From contig NC_015717.1 in NCBI RefSeq assembly GCF_000253295.1, positions 4,588,001 to 4,652,000 of the forward strand: DNA of 64,000 nt, read 5' to 3'. Made by a program: the position numbers and the translations under genes. The notes beneath the pieces were generated by a model that was not told where the DNA came from, searched no databases, and saw only the letters and a list, made by a program, of their open reading frames with translations. Shown in pieces: positions 1-9,210 of the stretch (positions are counted from its first letter, which is position 1; each line of letters begins with the position of its first letter). This DNA comes from Hyphomicrobium sp. MC1. Its GTDB lineage: Bacteria > Pseudomonadota > Alphaproteobacteria > Rhizobiales > Hyphomicrobiaceae.

Positions 1-2784
1 CTCGGTCGCGCTTTTCGGGCGGGCGGGATCGAGGATTGATCTGAGGCGCGACCGCAACGTGGCCTGCCTGGTCTCGTTGATGACCTGCTTGCCGAGGAGG
101 TCAGTGACGTAGAAGACGTCGACAGCTTTTTCGCCGAACGTCGTCACGTGCGCAGAGGAAATGTCGAGCGAAAGGTCCGACAGTGCCGACGTCAACTCAT
201 AGAGAAGGCCGGGGCGGTCGCGCCCGGACACTTCGAGCACGGTCAGGCGATCCGACAACGCGTTGTTGATGACGACTTCGGGTTCCACCGTGAAGGCTTC
301 GACGCCGCGCGTGCCGATGCGTTTTTTCTTAAGCAGCGTCGATAGCCGTTCTTTGCCGTTGAGCAGGCTTTCGATGGTGTTGATGATGCGGCGAGATCGG
401 CGCAGCTCATCCTCGTCGTCCTGGAATTCGCGATTGAGCAGGAAGGTATCGAGCGCGTAGCCGTCGCGGGTGGTCGTGATGTGAGCGCCGGCGATGTTGG
501 CGCCCGCCGCGGCGCATGCACCTGCAAACAGCGAGAGAAGACGGGGATGGTTTGGCGCGAAGACCGTCAGCTCGGTGATGGCAGTGAAGGCATCGGTCTT
601 GATGTTGGTAGCGAACTTGCCGCGCGATTGCATGGCATCGCGCAGGACATTCGCATGCGCGATCTGCGTCGAAAGATCGGTGCGAAGCCAATAGTTCGGA
701 TAATGCCGATCGATAAAGTCGTCGACGACGTCTGCTGGCCAATCGACGAGCGCCTGACGGAGTGCCGCCTGCGCTTTGTCGATGCGTTCGTCGCGCGGAA
801 TCTGGGTGTGGCCGCCCGCCACGAGCGGTTCGGTTTCATGATAAAGTGTGCGTAAAAGCTGGCCTTTCCAGCCATTCCAGACGCCGGGACCGACGGCGCG
901 AATGTCGGCGCAGGTCAGCAGCAGAAGAAGCTTCAAGCGTTCCGGGCTTTGTACGATGTCGGCGAACGCGCGGATGGTGTCGGGATCGGAAATGTCGCGT
1001 GAGTGCGCAAAGTTGCTCATCGTCAGATGCTCTTCGAGCAGCCAGGCGACGAGATCGGTTTCGGCTGCCGTCAGTCCGAGACGCGGGCATAGCTTGCGCG
1101 CGATGCGGGCGCCGACGATCGAGTGGCTTTCCTTCCGGCCTTTGCCGATATCGTGGATGAACGCGGCGACGAGCAGGGCGCGGCGGTTTTGAATCGACGA
1201 GAAGATCGCCGTGCAAAGCGGCAACTCGCTTGCAAGCTCGCCGCGCTCGATAGCAACGATGTTGCCGAGCGTGCGCAGCAGATGCTCATCGACCGTGTAG
1301 TGATGATACATGTTGAACTGCATCATCGCGACGATGCGGCCGAATTCCGGCAGGAAGCGGCCGAGGACGCCCGCGTCATTCATGTGCCGGAGCGAGGCTT
1401 CTGGATTGCCTTTCGCCGTCAGCAGCGAAAGGAAAATGGCGTTGGCCTCGGGATCGTGGCGCAGCTTGTCGTCGATCAGGCGCAGCGAGCTGCGCAGCAG
1501 CCGGATGGCGTCGGGATGAAGATACGCGCCGGTGTTCGCGGCCTGCGCAAAGAAGCGAATGAGATTGACCGGATCGCGCGCGAAAACCTCGCGGTCGGTG
1601 ACGTTGAGCCGATCGTTGTCGATGCGAAAATCGGTTTTCTCGCGGACTTCGCGGCGCGTTTTCCAGCTTAGCGGACTCAGCAGGCGCTTATATCCGGGCG
1701 ATGTTTTCAGTTGCTGCATTTCCAGCGCACCGCACAGAATCGTCGTCAAATCGCCGACGTCCTTTGCGATCAGGAAGTAATGCTTCATGAAGCGTTCGAC
1801 AGCGCGGAGACCTTCACGCGAGGTATAGCCGAGGTTCTTCGCCATCGCGGGCTGAACTTCGAACGACAAAACCTCTTCGGCGCGGCCAGTGAGGAAATGC
1901 AGGAAGCAGCGAACGCGCCAGAGAAAATCTTCGCAGCGGCGGAACGTCTGAACTTCTTCCGGCGTGAAGATACCAGCTTCGACGGCTGCTGCGCCGACTT
2001 CCTGATTGAAGATGTATTTCGACAGCCATTGCAGCGTATGGAGATCGCGCAGGCCGCCTTTGCCGTCCTTGATGTTGGGCTCGACCTTGTAGCGGCTTTC
2101 GCCCGCCCGGCGCGTGCGTTCGTCGCGCTCGGCCATCTTGGCGTCGATGAACTGGCGCGCGGTGCCTTTGACGACTTCGGCGCGGAAGCGATCCTCGAAT
2201 TCGGCAAAGAGCTGCGTGTCGCCGAGGATCAATCGGGAATCGAGCAGCGCGGTGCGGATGGTGATGTCGGCCTGGCCGAGCTTCAAGCATTGATCGACCG
2301 TACGCGTCGCGTGCCCCACCTTGAAGCCCAGATCCCAGAGCATCAGGAGCATGTATTCGACGACACTCTCGCCCCACGGCGTCTGCTTGTAGGGAAGCAG
2401 AAACAGCAGGTCGATGTCGGAGCCCGGCGCCAGCAGTCCGCGGCCGTAGCCGCCTGTCGCCACGATCGCCATGCGTTCGGCATCGGAGGGATTGGTGGCG
2501 CGATAAACGTGCGTCACCGTGTAATCGTAGATGAGGCGCAGCAACTCGTCTTGAAACAAGCTCAGGCCCGCGGCGCAGCGGCGACCGTTGCCGTCGGCTT
2601 CGAGCGCGGTACGGGCAGATTCGCGCGCATTCTTGACGAGCCCTTTCAGGCTTTCCAGCACCTTGGGGCGCGCTTCCGCGTGGGAGGCATTGCTGGCATT
2701 GAAATACCCCGTTAACTCGCGGCGGGCGGCGAGCCGGTCAAAATAGGGCGGCGGGATGAGGACGTTCACGGTATCGTCGGTCAA
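1..2784 (-). CDS. glnD: Bifunctional PII uridylyltransferase/uridylyl-removing enzyme, C-terminus cut by window
   Basis: GlnD adds or removes UMP on PII proteins according to glutamine level and so sets nitrogen status. Reading the minus strand gives 928 open codons that run off the left edge. The nucleotidyltransferase signature GGYGRG followed by SDIDLLFL lies at residues 111-129, an HD domain with HDIGKG lies mid-protein, and ACT-type sequence (DVFYVTDLLGKQ) lies just before the edge. GlnD is usually about 930-950 residues, so only a short tail is missing. The chosen start is TTG at 2784, which overlaps the mutS stop as TTGA; a GTG five codons on is the alternative. The overlap implies cotranscription and translational coupling with mutS. 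Confidence 0.95.
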   Translation of the reverse strand, partial: MTDDTVNVLIPPPYFDRLAARRELTGYFNASNASHAEARPKVLESLKGLVKNARESARTALEADGNGRRCAAGLSLFQDELLRLIYDYTVTHVYRATNPSDAERMAIVATGGYGRGLLAPGSDIDLLFLLPYKQTPWGESVVEYMLLMLWDLGFKVGHATRTVDQCLKLGQADITIRTALLDSRLILGDTQLFAEFEDRFRAEVVKGTARQFIDAKMAERDERTRRAGESRYKVEPNIKDGKGGLRDLHTLQWLSKYIFNQEVGAAAVEAGIFTPEEVQTFRRCEDFLWRVRCFLHFLTGRAEEVLSFEVQPAMAKNLGYTSREGLRAVERFMKHYFLIAKDVGDLTTILCGALEMQQLKTSPGYKRLLSPLSWKTRREVREKTDFRIDNDRLNVTDREVFARDPVNLIRFFAQAANTGAYLHPDAIRLLRSSLRLIDDKLRHDPEANAIFLSLLTAKGNPEASLRHMNDAGVLGRFLPEFGRIVAMMQFNMYHHYTVDEHLLRTLGNIVAIERGELASELPLCTAIFSSIQNRRALLVAAFIHDIGKGRKESHSIVGARIARKLCPRLGLTAAETDLVAWLLEEHLTMSNFAHSRDISDPDTIRAFADIVQSPERLKLLLLLTCADIRAVGPGVWNGWKGQLLRTLYHETEPLVAGGHTQIPRDERIDKAQAALRQALVDWPADVVDDFIDRHYPNYWLRTDLSTQIAHANVLRDAMQSRGKFATNIKTDAFTAITELTVFAPNHPRLLSLFAGACAAAGANIAGAHITTTRDGYALDTFLLNREFQDDEDELRRSRRIINTIESLLNGKERLSTLLKKKRIGTRGVEAFTVEPEVVINNALSDRLTVLEVSGRDRPGLLYELTSALSDLSLDISSAHVTTFGEKAVDVFYVTDLLGKQVINETRQATLRSRLRSILDPARPKSATE

Positions 2785-5624
2785 GGCTTCGTCTTCTTCA
2801 AATTTTCGGCCAGAGCCTTGAGTTCATAGAGCTTCTCGAGCGCCGCTTTGGGCGAGAGATCATCAGGATGCATGTTCAAGAGCAGCTTTTCAACGGCAGA
2901 AGGCTCTTCGCCGGCCGATGCGCCGCCTGATGCGCCTTTGGGCCGCGCCGCAGAGAATAGCGGCAGATCATCAATACTTTCGTCCCCGGCTTTGGGCCGC
3001 CGGTCGGCTTTTTCAAGGCGGGCGAGCACCTGGCGCGCTCTGGCGACGACCGGATCGGGAAGGCCTGCGAGCTTTGCCACCTGGATGCCGTAGGAACGGT
3101 CGGCCGCGCCGGGCTTCACTTTGTGCAGGAAAACGATGGTGTCGTGCCATTCGGCGACGTCCATCGTGACGTTGGCGATGTCGTCGAGACGGCGGGCGAG
3201 TGCGGTCAGCTCATGGTAGTGTGTGGCGAAGAGGGCGCGGGCCTTCGTTACGCCGTGGAGATATTCGACTGTCGCCCACGCAATCGAAAGACCATCGAAG
3301 GTTGCGGTGCCGCGGCCGATCTCGTCGAGGACGACGAGCGAGCGTTTCGTCGCCTGATTGAGGATCGCTGCCGTTTCGACCATTTCGACCATGAAGGTCG
3401 ATCGGCCGCGCGCCAGGTCGTCGGAGGCGCCGACGCGCGAGAACAGCCGGTCGACGACCCCGATGTGAGCCGAGCGTGCGGGCACGTAAGAGCCCATTTG
3501 CGCCATCACGGTGATGAGCGCGTTCTGGCGCAGGAACGTCGATTTGCCGGCCATGTTCGGACCGGTGACGAGCCAGATGCGGGCATCGGGAAGTTCGTTT
3601 TCGTCGGGATGTGCTTCTGGGGTGCCGCTGCGGCCGAGAATGCAATCATTCTCGATGAAGGCGGTCCCGCCCTGTTTCGCCAGCGCCTGCTGGACGACGG
3701 GATGGCGGCCGCCGCGAATTTCAAAGGCGGACGTTTCGTCTATGGATGGGCGCACATAGCCCTGTTCCAGCGCGAGCGATGCCAGAGACGTGTAAACATC
3801 GAGTTCGGCAAGCGCGGCGGCCGCTGCGCCGAGCGCGTCTGTTGCGGTTGAGATGTCTTCCGTCAGCGACGTGAAGATTTCTTGCTCAAGATTGAGTGCG
3901 CGTTCGCTGGCGGATGCAATCTGGCCTTCGGTTTCGAGCAGTTCGGAGGTCGCGAAGCGTACCGCATTTGCCATCGTCTGGCGGTGACGGAATCGCTCGG
4001 ATAGCGGCGGCGACATCAGCGGTTTGGCGTTAAGTTGCGTGACCTCAATGTAGAAACCGAGAATATTGTTATGGCGCACGCGGAGCGTCTTGATGCCCGT
4101 TTCTTCGATGTAGCGGGTCTCAAGCTCAGCCATGACACGGCGGCTGTCGTTGCGCAGAGCGCGTGCCGCGTCGAGATCGGAATTGTAGCCTTCGCGGATG
4201 AAACCGCCGTCGCGGCGAAGCAGCGGCGGATCGTCGACAAGGGCATTCTTCAACGCGTGAGCAAGGGCTGCCGGAACGGCCTCAAGACGCGTGCTGATGG
4301 ATTGCAGCTCGGGCGGCAACGGGAGCGGGGTTGCGGCGCGGTTCAGCATATTCGCGGCGTTGGATGCTGCGTCTATGGCGTCGCGCACGGCGGCAAGATC
4401 GCGCGGGCCGCCACGGCCGAACGTCAGTCGCGGCAGGGCACGCGCGAGATCGGGCGTGCCGCGCAGACAGTCACGAAGTTCGTCCATTAGACGCCGGTTG
4501 TCGACGAGAAAGGACACGGCGTCGAGACGGGCTTCGATGGGAGCGGGCGCAATCAGGGGGCTTGCAATTCGGGCTTGCAGTTCACGTGCGCCGCCGCCGG
4601 TAATGGTGCGGTCCATCGCGGCAAGCAAGGTCGAGGATTTGTCGCTCGACGTCGATTTCACGAGTTCGAGGCTGGCGCGGCTGGCAGCATCGATGAAGAG
4701 GGCCGCACTCCCCGACCGGCGCGGCGCTTGCAGCAGCGGCTTTCGCCCCATCTGCGTCAGGTCGACGTATTTCAGAACGGCGCCGACGGCGGCGAGTTCG
4801 CTGCGTGAAAACGAACCGAAACCGGCGAGATCGGCGACGCCAAGGCATTCTTTGAGATCGCGTGCGCCGGAAGCGCTATCGAAATAGGCGGATGGAATCG
4901 GCGTCGTCTTGCCGCCGGAATAATCGACCGTCCGTGTGAAGGTTTCCATGCCGATGAGCGTGTCGGCGGCGAGAACTTCGCTCGACGCCAGGCGGATCAG
5001 CTCGCCGGAAAGATCGACGCCTGACACTTCCGAGACCTCGAATTCGCCGGTCGAAATATCGATCGAGGCGAGCGCGACGCGGGCGTCCGGGAATGCGAGA
5101 CCCAACTCAGCCGGGGTGGCGAGGAAAACGGCCGTCAGGTAATTGCGCGCCTTGGCGTCGAGCAGGGCTTCCTCGGTCAGCGTGCCGGGAGTCACGAGGC
5201 GGACGACGTCGCGTTTGACGACGGCCTTAGCGCCGCGTTTCCGCGCCTCGGCCGGGTCTTCGAGCTGCTCGCAAACCGCGACGCGGTGCCCTTGCTTGAT
5301 CAACCTTTGCAGATATTCGTCGGCGCGGTGCACGGGGACGCCGCACATTGGGATGTCTTCGCCCCGGTGCTTGCCCCGCTTGGTCAGAACAATCGAAAGC
5401 GCCTCGGAGGCGATGACCGCATCGTCAAAGAAAAGCTCATAAAAATCGCCCATCCGATACCAAAGGAGACTATCGGGATTGGCCGCTTTGATTTCTAGGT
5501 ATTGCGCCATGGAGGGCGTTGCCTCGGGCGTCGCGGGCGTAGTGCTGCTCTGCGACACTTCGGCAGGCGCCGACGGCGCCGATTCTGGCCGCCTGCTCTT
5601 GCGCGGCTCGTCGGTTCTGGACAT
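2781..5624 (-). CDS. mutS: DNA mismatch repair protein MutS
   Basis: MutS recognises mismatches and small loops and recruits MutL using ATP. The 947-residue product has the mismatch-wedge motif FYE at residues 61-63, the Walker A GPNMAGKST at 688-696 and DEIGRGT of Walker B at 767-773. The C-terminal tail (residues about 900-947) resembles the MutS oligomerisation helices. I start it at the ATG at 5624, which gives a 38-residue Ser/Pro-rich leader before the conserved MAQYLEIK. The frame stays open much further upstream, but that part is only antisense to the malic enzyme. It is the first gene of a mutS-glnD operon, and its stop overlaps the glnD start. Confidence 0.97.
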   Translation of the reverse strand: MSRTDEPRKSRRPESAPSAPAEVSQSSTTPATPEATPSMAQYLEIKAANPDSLLWYRMGDFYELFFDDAVIASEALSIVLTKRGKHRGEDIPMCGVPVHRADEYLQRLIKQGHRVAVCEQLEDPAEARKRGAKAVVKRDVVRLVTPGTLTEEALLDAKARNYLTAVFLATPAELGLAFPDARVALASIDISTGEFEVSEVSGVDLSGELIRLASSEVLAADTLIGMETFTRTVDYSGGKTTPIPSAYFDSASGARDLKECLGVADLAGFGSFSRSELAAVGAVLKYVDLTQMGRKPLLQAPRRSGSAALFIDAASRASLELVKSTSSDKSSTLLAAMDRTITGGGARELQARIASPLIAPAPIEARLDAVSFLVDNRRLMDELRDCLRGTPDLARALPRLTFGRGGPRDLAAVRDAIDAASNAANMLNRAATPLPLPPELQSISTRLEAVPAALAHALKNALVDDPPLLRRDGGFIREGYNSDLDAARALRNDSRRVMAELETRYIEETGIKTLRVRHNNILGFYIEVTQLNAKPLMSPPLSERFRHRQTMANAVRFATSELLETEGQIASASERALNLEQEIFTSLTEDISTATDALGAAAAALAELDVYTSLASLALEQGYVRPSIDETSAFEIRGGRHPVVQQALAKQGGTAFIENDCILGRSGTPEAHPDENELPDARIWLVTGPNMAGKSTFLRQNALITVMAQMGSYVPARSAHIGVVDRLFSRVGASDDLARGRSTFMVEMVETAAILNQATKRSLVVLDEIGRGTATFDGLSIAWATVEYLHGVTKARALFATHYHELTALARRLDDIANVTMDVAEWHDTIVFLHKVKPGAADRSYGIQVAKLAGLPDPVVARARQVLARLEKADRRPKAGDESIDDLPLFSAARPKGASGGASAGEEPSAVEKLLLNMHPDDLSPKAALEKLYELKALAENLKKTKP

Positions 5625-5713
5625 CAAGAGATTACGTTTCAAATTGCCCTGTTCGGCTTTACGAAAGGCGCGAAAAGGAACGTCTCGCCGCCCCATCCAA
5701 GCGCTGGATATGC

Positions 5714-5744
5714 ATAGGTTGCCGTCCCGGCTCCCGCAACCTAT
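5714..5744. promoter_or_regulatory. 9-bp inverted repeat between mutS and malic enzyme
   Basis: ATAGGTTGC at 5714-5722 is repeated exactly in inverse orientation as GCAACCTAT at 5736-5744, with a 13-base spacer. It lies in the 195-base divergent region, 76 bases before the malic enzyme start and 90 bases before the mutS start. No T-run follows on either side, so an operator for a dimeric regulator is more likely than a terminator. The regulator is unknown. Confidence 0.45.
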
Positions 5745-5819
5745 CGTGCCGGCCCTTATCCCCTGATGTGTGTTTGGGCAACACTGCCCTGGCGCACGAA
5801 ATCCTGAACGGTCAACATC

Positions 5820-8093
5820 ATGCCCTCCCTTCACCGCGCAGCCCACGTGACGGCTCAAGAAGCGCTTGCATTCCATGCCAACGGCAAGCCCGGCAAGCTG
5901 GAAATTACGCCAACGAAGCCGTTGGCGACGCAGCGCGATTTGTCTTTGGCATATTCTCCGGGCGTTGCCATTCCCGTTCAGGCCATCGCCGAAAATCCGC
6001 GCGATGCCTACGCCTACACGAGCAAGGGCAATTTCGTGGCCGTGGTGTCGAATGGCACCGCCATTCTGGGGCTTGGCAATCTCGGGGCGCTGGCAGCGAA
6101 GCCGGTGATGGAAGGCAAGGCGGCGCTGTTCAAGCGATTTGCCGACATCGATTCCATCGACCTGCTCGTCGATACGCCCGATCCGGAAGCATTCATCAAT
6201 TCGGTGCGCTATCTCGGGCCGTCTTTCGGCGGCATGAACCTCGAAGATATCAAGTCGCCCGATTGCTTCGTGATCGAAGAGAAGCTCAAAGAGCTGCTCG
6301 ATATTCCCGTTTTCCATGACGACCAGCACGGGACGGCCATTGTCGTTGCAGCAGGCGTGCTGAACGGATTGCGCGTCGTCGAAAAGGATATCGGCGACGT
6401 GAAGCTTGTGTGCGCGGGCGCGGGTGCTGCGGCGCTCGCCTGTCTCAATCTGCTCGTGAAGATAGGTCTCAAGCGCGAGAACATCTACGTTTGCGATATC
6501 AAAGGTCTCGTCTACGAGGGTCGCAAGGAGCTGATGGACCCCTATAAGGCGCCGTTTGCTCAGAAGACGAACGCCAGGACGCTGAGCGATGTCATCGGCG
6601 GCGCCGATATTTTCCTCGGATTGTCGGCGGCCGGCGTGCTGTCGCGAGAGATGGTTACGCAGATGGGACCAAAGCCGCTCATCTTTGCGATGGCCAACCC
6701 GGATCCTGAGATCACCCCGGAAGAAGTAAGGTCGGTGCGCACCGATGCCATCATGGCGACTGGGCGTTCGGACTACCCGAACCAGATCAATAACGTTCTG
6801 TGCTTTCCATTCATCTTCCGCGGCGCGCTCGACGTGCATGCGACGACGATCAACGATGCGATGAAGATCGCGGCTGCCGAAGCGATTGCGGCGCTGGCGC
6901 GTGCCGAGGTGCCGGATCAGGTCGCAGCGGCGTTTCTCGGTGAGCGGCCGACGTTTGGTCCCGGATACATAATTCCAGCGCCGTTCGATCCACGCCTGCT
7001 GCCGCACGTCTCCGCCGCTGTCGCGAAAGCGGCAATGGATTCGGGCGTTGCGCGCAATCCGATCGTCGATATGGAAGGCTACGTTGCACGCCTCAATGCG
7101 CGGCTCGATCCGGTACAGGGCTGGTTGCAATCAACGTTCGACGCGGTTCGCAACGATCCCAAGCGCGTTGTGTTTGCCGAAGGTGAGGAGCCTGCCGTTA
7201 TCCGCGCGGCTCATACATTCTTCCAGCAGGGCTATGGACAGCCTATCCTGATCGGGCGGAAGAAAGTCGTCACCGATCGCTTCCGCGAGCTCGGCATTCC
7301 GCTTCGCCGGGAATTCGAACTGATCGACACGAGCGAGTCACCGTTCCTCGATGAGTTTACCGAGTTTCTGTATGCGCGATTGCAGCGGCGCGGGTATCTG
7401 AAGCGCGACTGCGAGCGTCTGGTTACCAATGAGCGAAATGTTTTCGCTGCGCTCATGGTCGTACACGGGCATGCCGATGCGCTGGTCTCAGGCGTGACCC
7501 GCAACTGGACGAGCGTCTATGCCGACATACATCGGGTCATGGACGAGAAGCCCGGCCGCCACGTGATCGGCGTGTCGCTGGTGCTGATCCGCGGCCGCGC
7601 CGTGCTCATCGCCGACACGAGCATTCACGATTTGCCGACGGGCGAGCAGATTGCAGATATCGCCGTCGAAGCGGCGCGGGCTGCGCGTTATTTCGGCATC
7701 GAGCCACGAGTGGCGCTGCTTGCCTACTCAACGTTCGGGCAGCCGAAAAGCGAGCGTTCGGAGCAGGTGCGCCAAGCCGTGCGGCTTCTCGACGAGCGTC
7801 TCGTTGATTTCGAGTACGACGGCGACATGGCGGCCGACGTCGCGCTCAATCGCAGCCTGATGGAGCACTATCCGTTCTGCCGGTTGTCGGACACCGCAAA
7901 CGTTCTGGTGATGCCGGCGTTCCACGCCGCGTCGATCTCGACGAAGATGATCAAGGAACTGGCGGGCGCAACGCTGATCGGGCCGATCGTTACCGGACTG
8001 TCGCATTCGGTGCAGATCTGCACGTTCGGCGCGACGGACGCGGACATCGTCAACATGGCGGCGCTGGCCGCTTATGGTGCTGCGAAGGAATAG
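5820..8093 (+). CDS. maeB: NADP-dependent malic enzyme fused to phosphotransacetylase-like domain
   Basis: It decarboxylates malate to pyruvate, yielding NAD(P)H for biosynthesis. The 757-residue product has the long MaeB architecture: a malic domain at about 20-150 (YSPGVA at 45, SNGTAILGLGNLG at 77-89), then FHDDQHGT at 165-172 and an NAD(P)-binding GAGAAA at 200-205. A C-terminal phosphate acetyl/butyryltransferase-like domain spans about 440-757; in known MaeB enzymes this domain is regulatory rather than catalytic. The ribosome site before the ATG at 5820 is weak. The gene is divergent from mutS and convergent with the OlsB-like gene. Cofactor preference cannot be decided by eye. Confidence 0.93.
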   Translation: MPSLHRAAHVTAQEALAFHANGKPGKLEITPTKPLATQRDLSLAYSPGVAIPVQAIAENPRDAYAYTSKGNFVAVVSNGTAILGLGNLGALAAKPVMEGKAALFKRFADIDSIDLLVDTPDPEAFINSVRYLGPSFGGMNLEDIKSPDCFVIEEKLKELLDIPVFHDDQHGTAIVVAAGVLNGLRVVEKDIGDVKLVCAGAGAAALACLNLLVKIGLKRENIYVCDIKGLVYEGRKELMDPYKAPFAQKTNARTLSDVIGGADIFLGLSAAGVLSREMVTQMGPKPLIFAMANPDPEITPEEVRSVRTDAIMATGRSDYPNQINNVLCFPFIFRGALDVHATTINDAMKIAAAEAIAALARAEVPDQVAAAFLGERPTFGPGYIIPAPFDPRLLPHVSAAVAKAAMDSGVARNPIVDMEGYVARLNARLDPVQGWLQSTFDAVRNDPKRVVFAEGEEPAVIRAAHTFFQQGYGQPILIGRKKVVTDRFRELGIPLRREFELIDTSESPFLDEFTEFLYARLQRRGYLKRDCERLVTNERNVFAALMVVHGHADALVSGVTRNWTSVYADIHRVMDEKPGRHVIGVSLVLIRGRAVLIADTSIHDLPTGEQIADIAVEAARAARYFGIEPRVALLAYSTFGQPKSERSEQVRQAVRLLDERLVDFEYDGDMAADVALNRSLMEHYPFCRLSDTANVLVMPAFHAASISTKMIKELAGATLIGPIVTGLSHSVQICTFGATDADIVNMAALAAYGAAKE

Positions 8094-8119
8094 CGGACTA
8101 TTTCTGCCCGCTCACCCTA

Positions 8120-8141
8120 CCCTCTCCCAACAGGGCGAGGG
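8120..8141. terminator. Hairpin between convergent malic enzyme and acyltransferase genes
   Basis: CCCTCTCCC, loop AACA, GGGCGAGGG forms a nine-position stem with one mismatch, 27 bases after the malic enzyme stop and 20 bases before the stop of the opposing gene. It could act in both directions. There is no strong T-run. The CCCTCTCCC-type palindrome also resembles dispersed intergenic repeats common in GC-rich proteobacteria. Confidence 0.5.
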
Positions 8142-8161
8142 AATTTTGAGGTGGGAGTCGA

Positions 8162-9130
8162 TCAGGCGTCGACGGCAATGCGGCTCTTGGTTTCGGCCGG
8201 GGCGCCGTAGTGATCGAAGTAGCGCGGATCGATTTTTGCGACCGGCATGATGACGAGCACGTCGGTCGTGCCGAACTGCCGGTCGATGACGGCGCCGTCC
8301 CCGAAATAGGCGCCCAGCCGCAGATAAGCCTTGATCAGCGGCGGCATGGCTTTCAGCGCTGCCTTCTGATCGATGTCGGCCATCGGCATCAGGTTCATCG
8401 AGACGCCGAGCGGATCGCGGGCGCTGGCGCGCCATTCGAGCGGCGCCAGGGCTTTGTGATGCAAGTAGCTCAGCGCCATCTTGTGGTCTTCGAGGTCGAT
8501 GCCTTCGAAGCTGGCGCAGCCGATCATCACGTCGATGCGGTTTTCGCGGACATAAGTCCAAAGGCCGTGCCACAGCAGTTCAACCGATCGCTTGCTGCGA
8601 TAGGGGGCGAGCACGCAGGAGCGGCCAAGCTCCATGAAGCGGTGGGTCGCCGCCTTGCTTTTGAGAAGAGGGGCGATGTCGTATTCGCCGGCGGAATAAA
8701 AGCCGGGGCCTTGCTCGGCAATTTCCTGGCGAAGAATGCGGTAAGTGCCGACGACTTTCGGACGTTCCGGACGGCCGGCGCGTCCTGGCATCGTCTTATC
8801 GAGATCAATGACAAGAAGATGATCGCAGAGCGCGTCGTAGGCGTCCTCATCGCGACGGCGGAATTGCGCGAGGCGGCTCGGCACCGCCGACATTTCTTCG
8901 AAAAAGACCTGATAGCGCAGACGTTGCGCAAGCTTGATCTCGGCCCAGGTACGGGCCAACCGCACTTCCAGATTGCCAACGCGGCCGTAGACCTTCGGCT
9001 CGATGTCGCGGGCAAAGCCCTTGAGACGGCGGGCGGGAGCGCTCAGCGCTTCGATGGCGGCAAGGCCCGCCGGGAGCTTTCCGAGACGGCCGGGCTTACG
9101 TTTGCTTCGGTCTGCAATTGCCTGCCACAT
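8162..9130 (-). CDS. OlsB-like GNAT acyltransferase (ornithine-lipid type)
   Basis: The product (322 residues from the ATG at 9130) matches the acetyltransferase family that includes OlsB, which acylates ornithine with 3-hydroxyacyl-ACP in ornithine lipid synthesis. Family-like segments are LRYQVFFEEMSA, GTYRILR, FMELGRSCV, MIGCASFEG and YLHHK. A GTG start ten codons upstream is possible, but the ATG has GGGGA about ten bases before it. OlsB proteins are usually about 250-300 residues; the extra N-terminal stretch is basic. No olsA-type second acyltransferase is adjacent, so the substrate is inferred from family only. Confidence 0.75.
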   Translation of the reverse strand: MWQAIADRSKRKPGRLGKLPAGLAAIEALSAPARRLKGFARDIEPKVYGRVGNLEVRLARTWAEIKLAQRLRYQVFFEEMSAVPSRLAQFRRRDEDAYDALCDHLLVIDLDKTMPGRAGRPERPKVVGTYRILRQEIAEQGPGFYSAGEYDIAPLLKSKAATHRFMELGRSCVLAPYRSKRSVELLWHGLWTYVRENRIDVMIGCASFEGIDLEDHKMALSYLHHKALAPLEWRASARDPLGVSMNLMPMADIDQKAALKAMPPLIKAYLRLGAYFGDGAVIDRQFGTTDVLVIMPVAKIDPRYFDHYGAPAETKSRIAVDA

Positions 9131-9210
9131 CGGATAGAAATCCCCACGGTGCTCTAGCACACGCCGCTAGCACGATTCCGTGACAGTTTTTAGATCGAAA
9201 CGTCCGCTGA

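Noticed and set aside
1711..2715. 334-codon plus-strand frame opposite glnD
   Set aside because: The minus strand carries a continuous GlnD with catalytic motifs here; the plus frame has no recognisable domain.
5625..7130. Open minus-strand frame extending mutS by about 500 codons
   Set aside because: It is antisense to the malic enzyme, low in conserved pattern and rich in Arg and Gly. The mutS homology begins just after 5624. GC-rich codon bias commonly keeps the opposite strand open.
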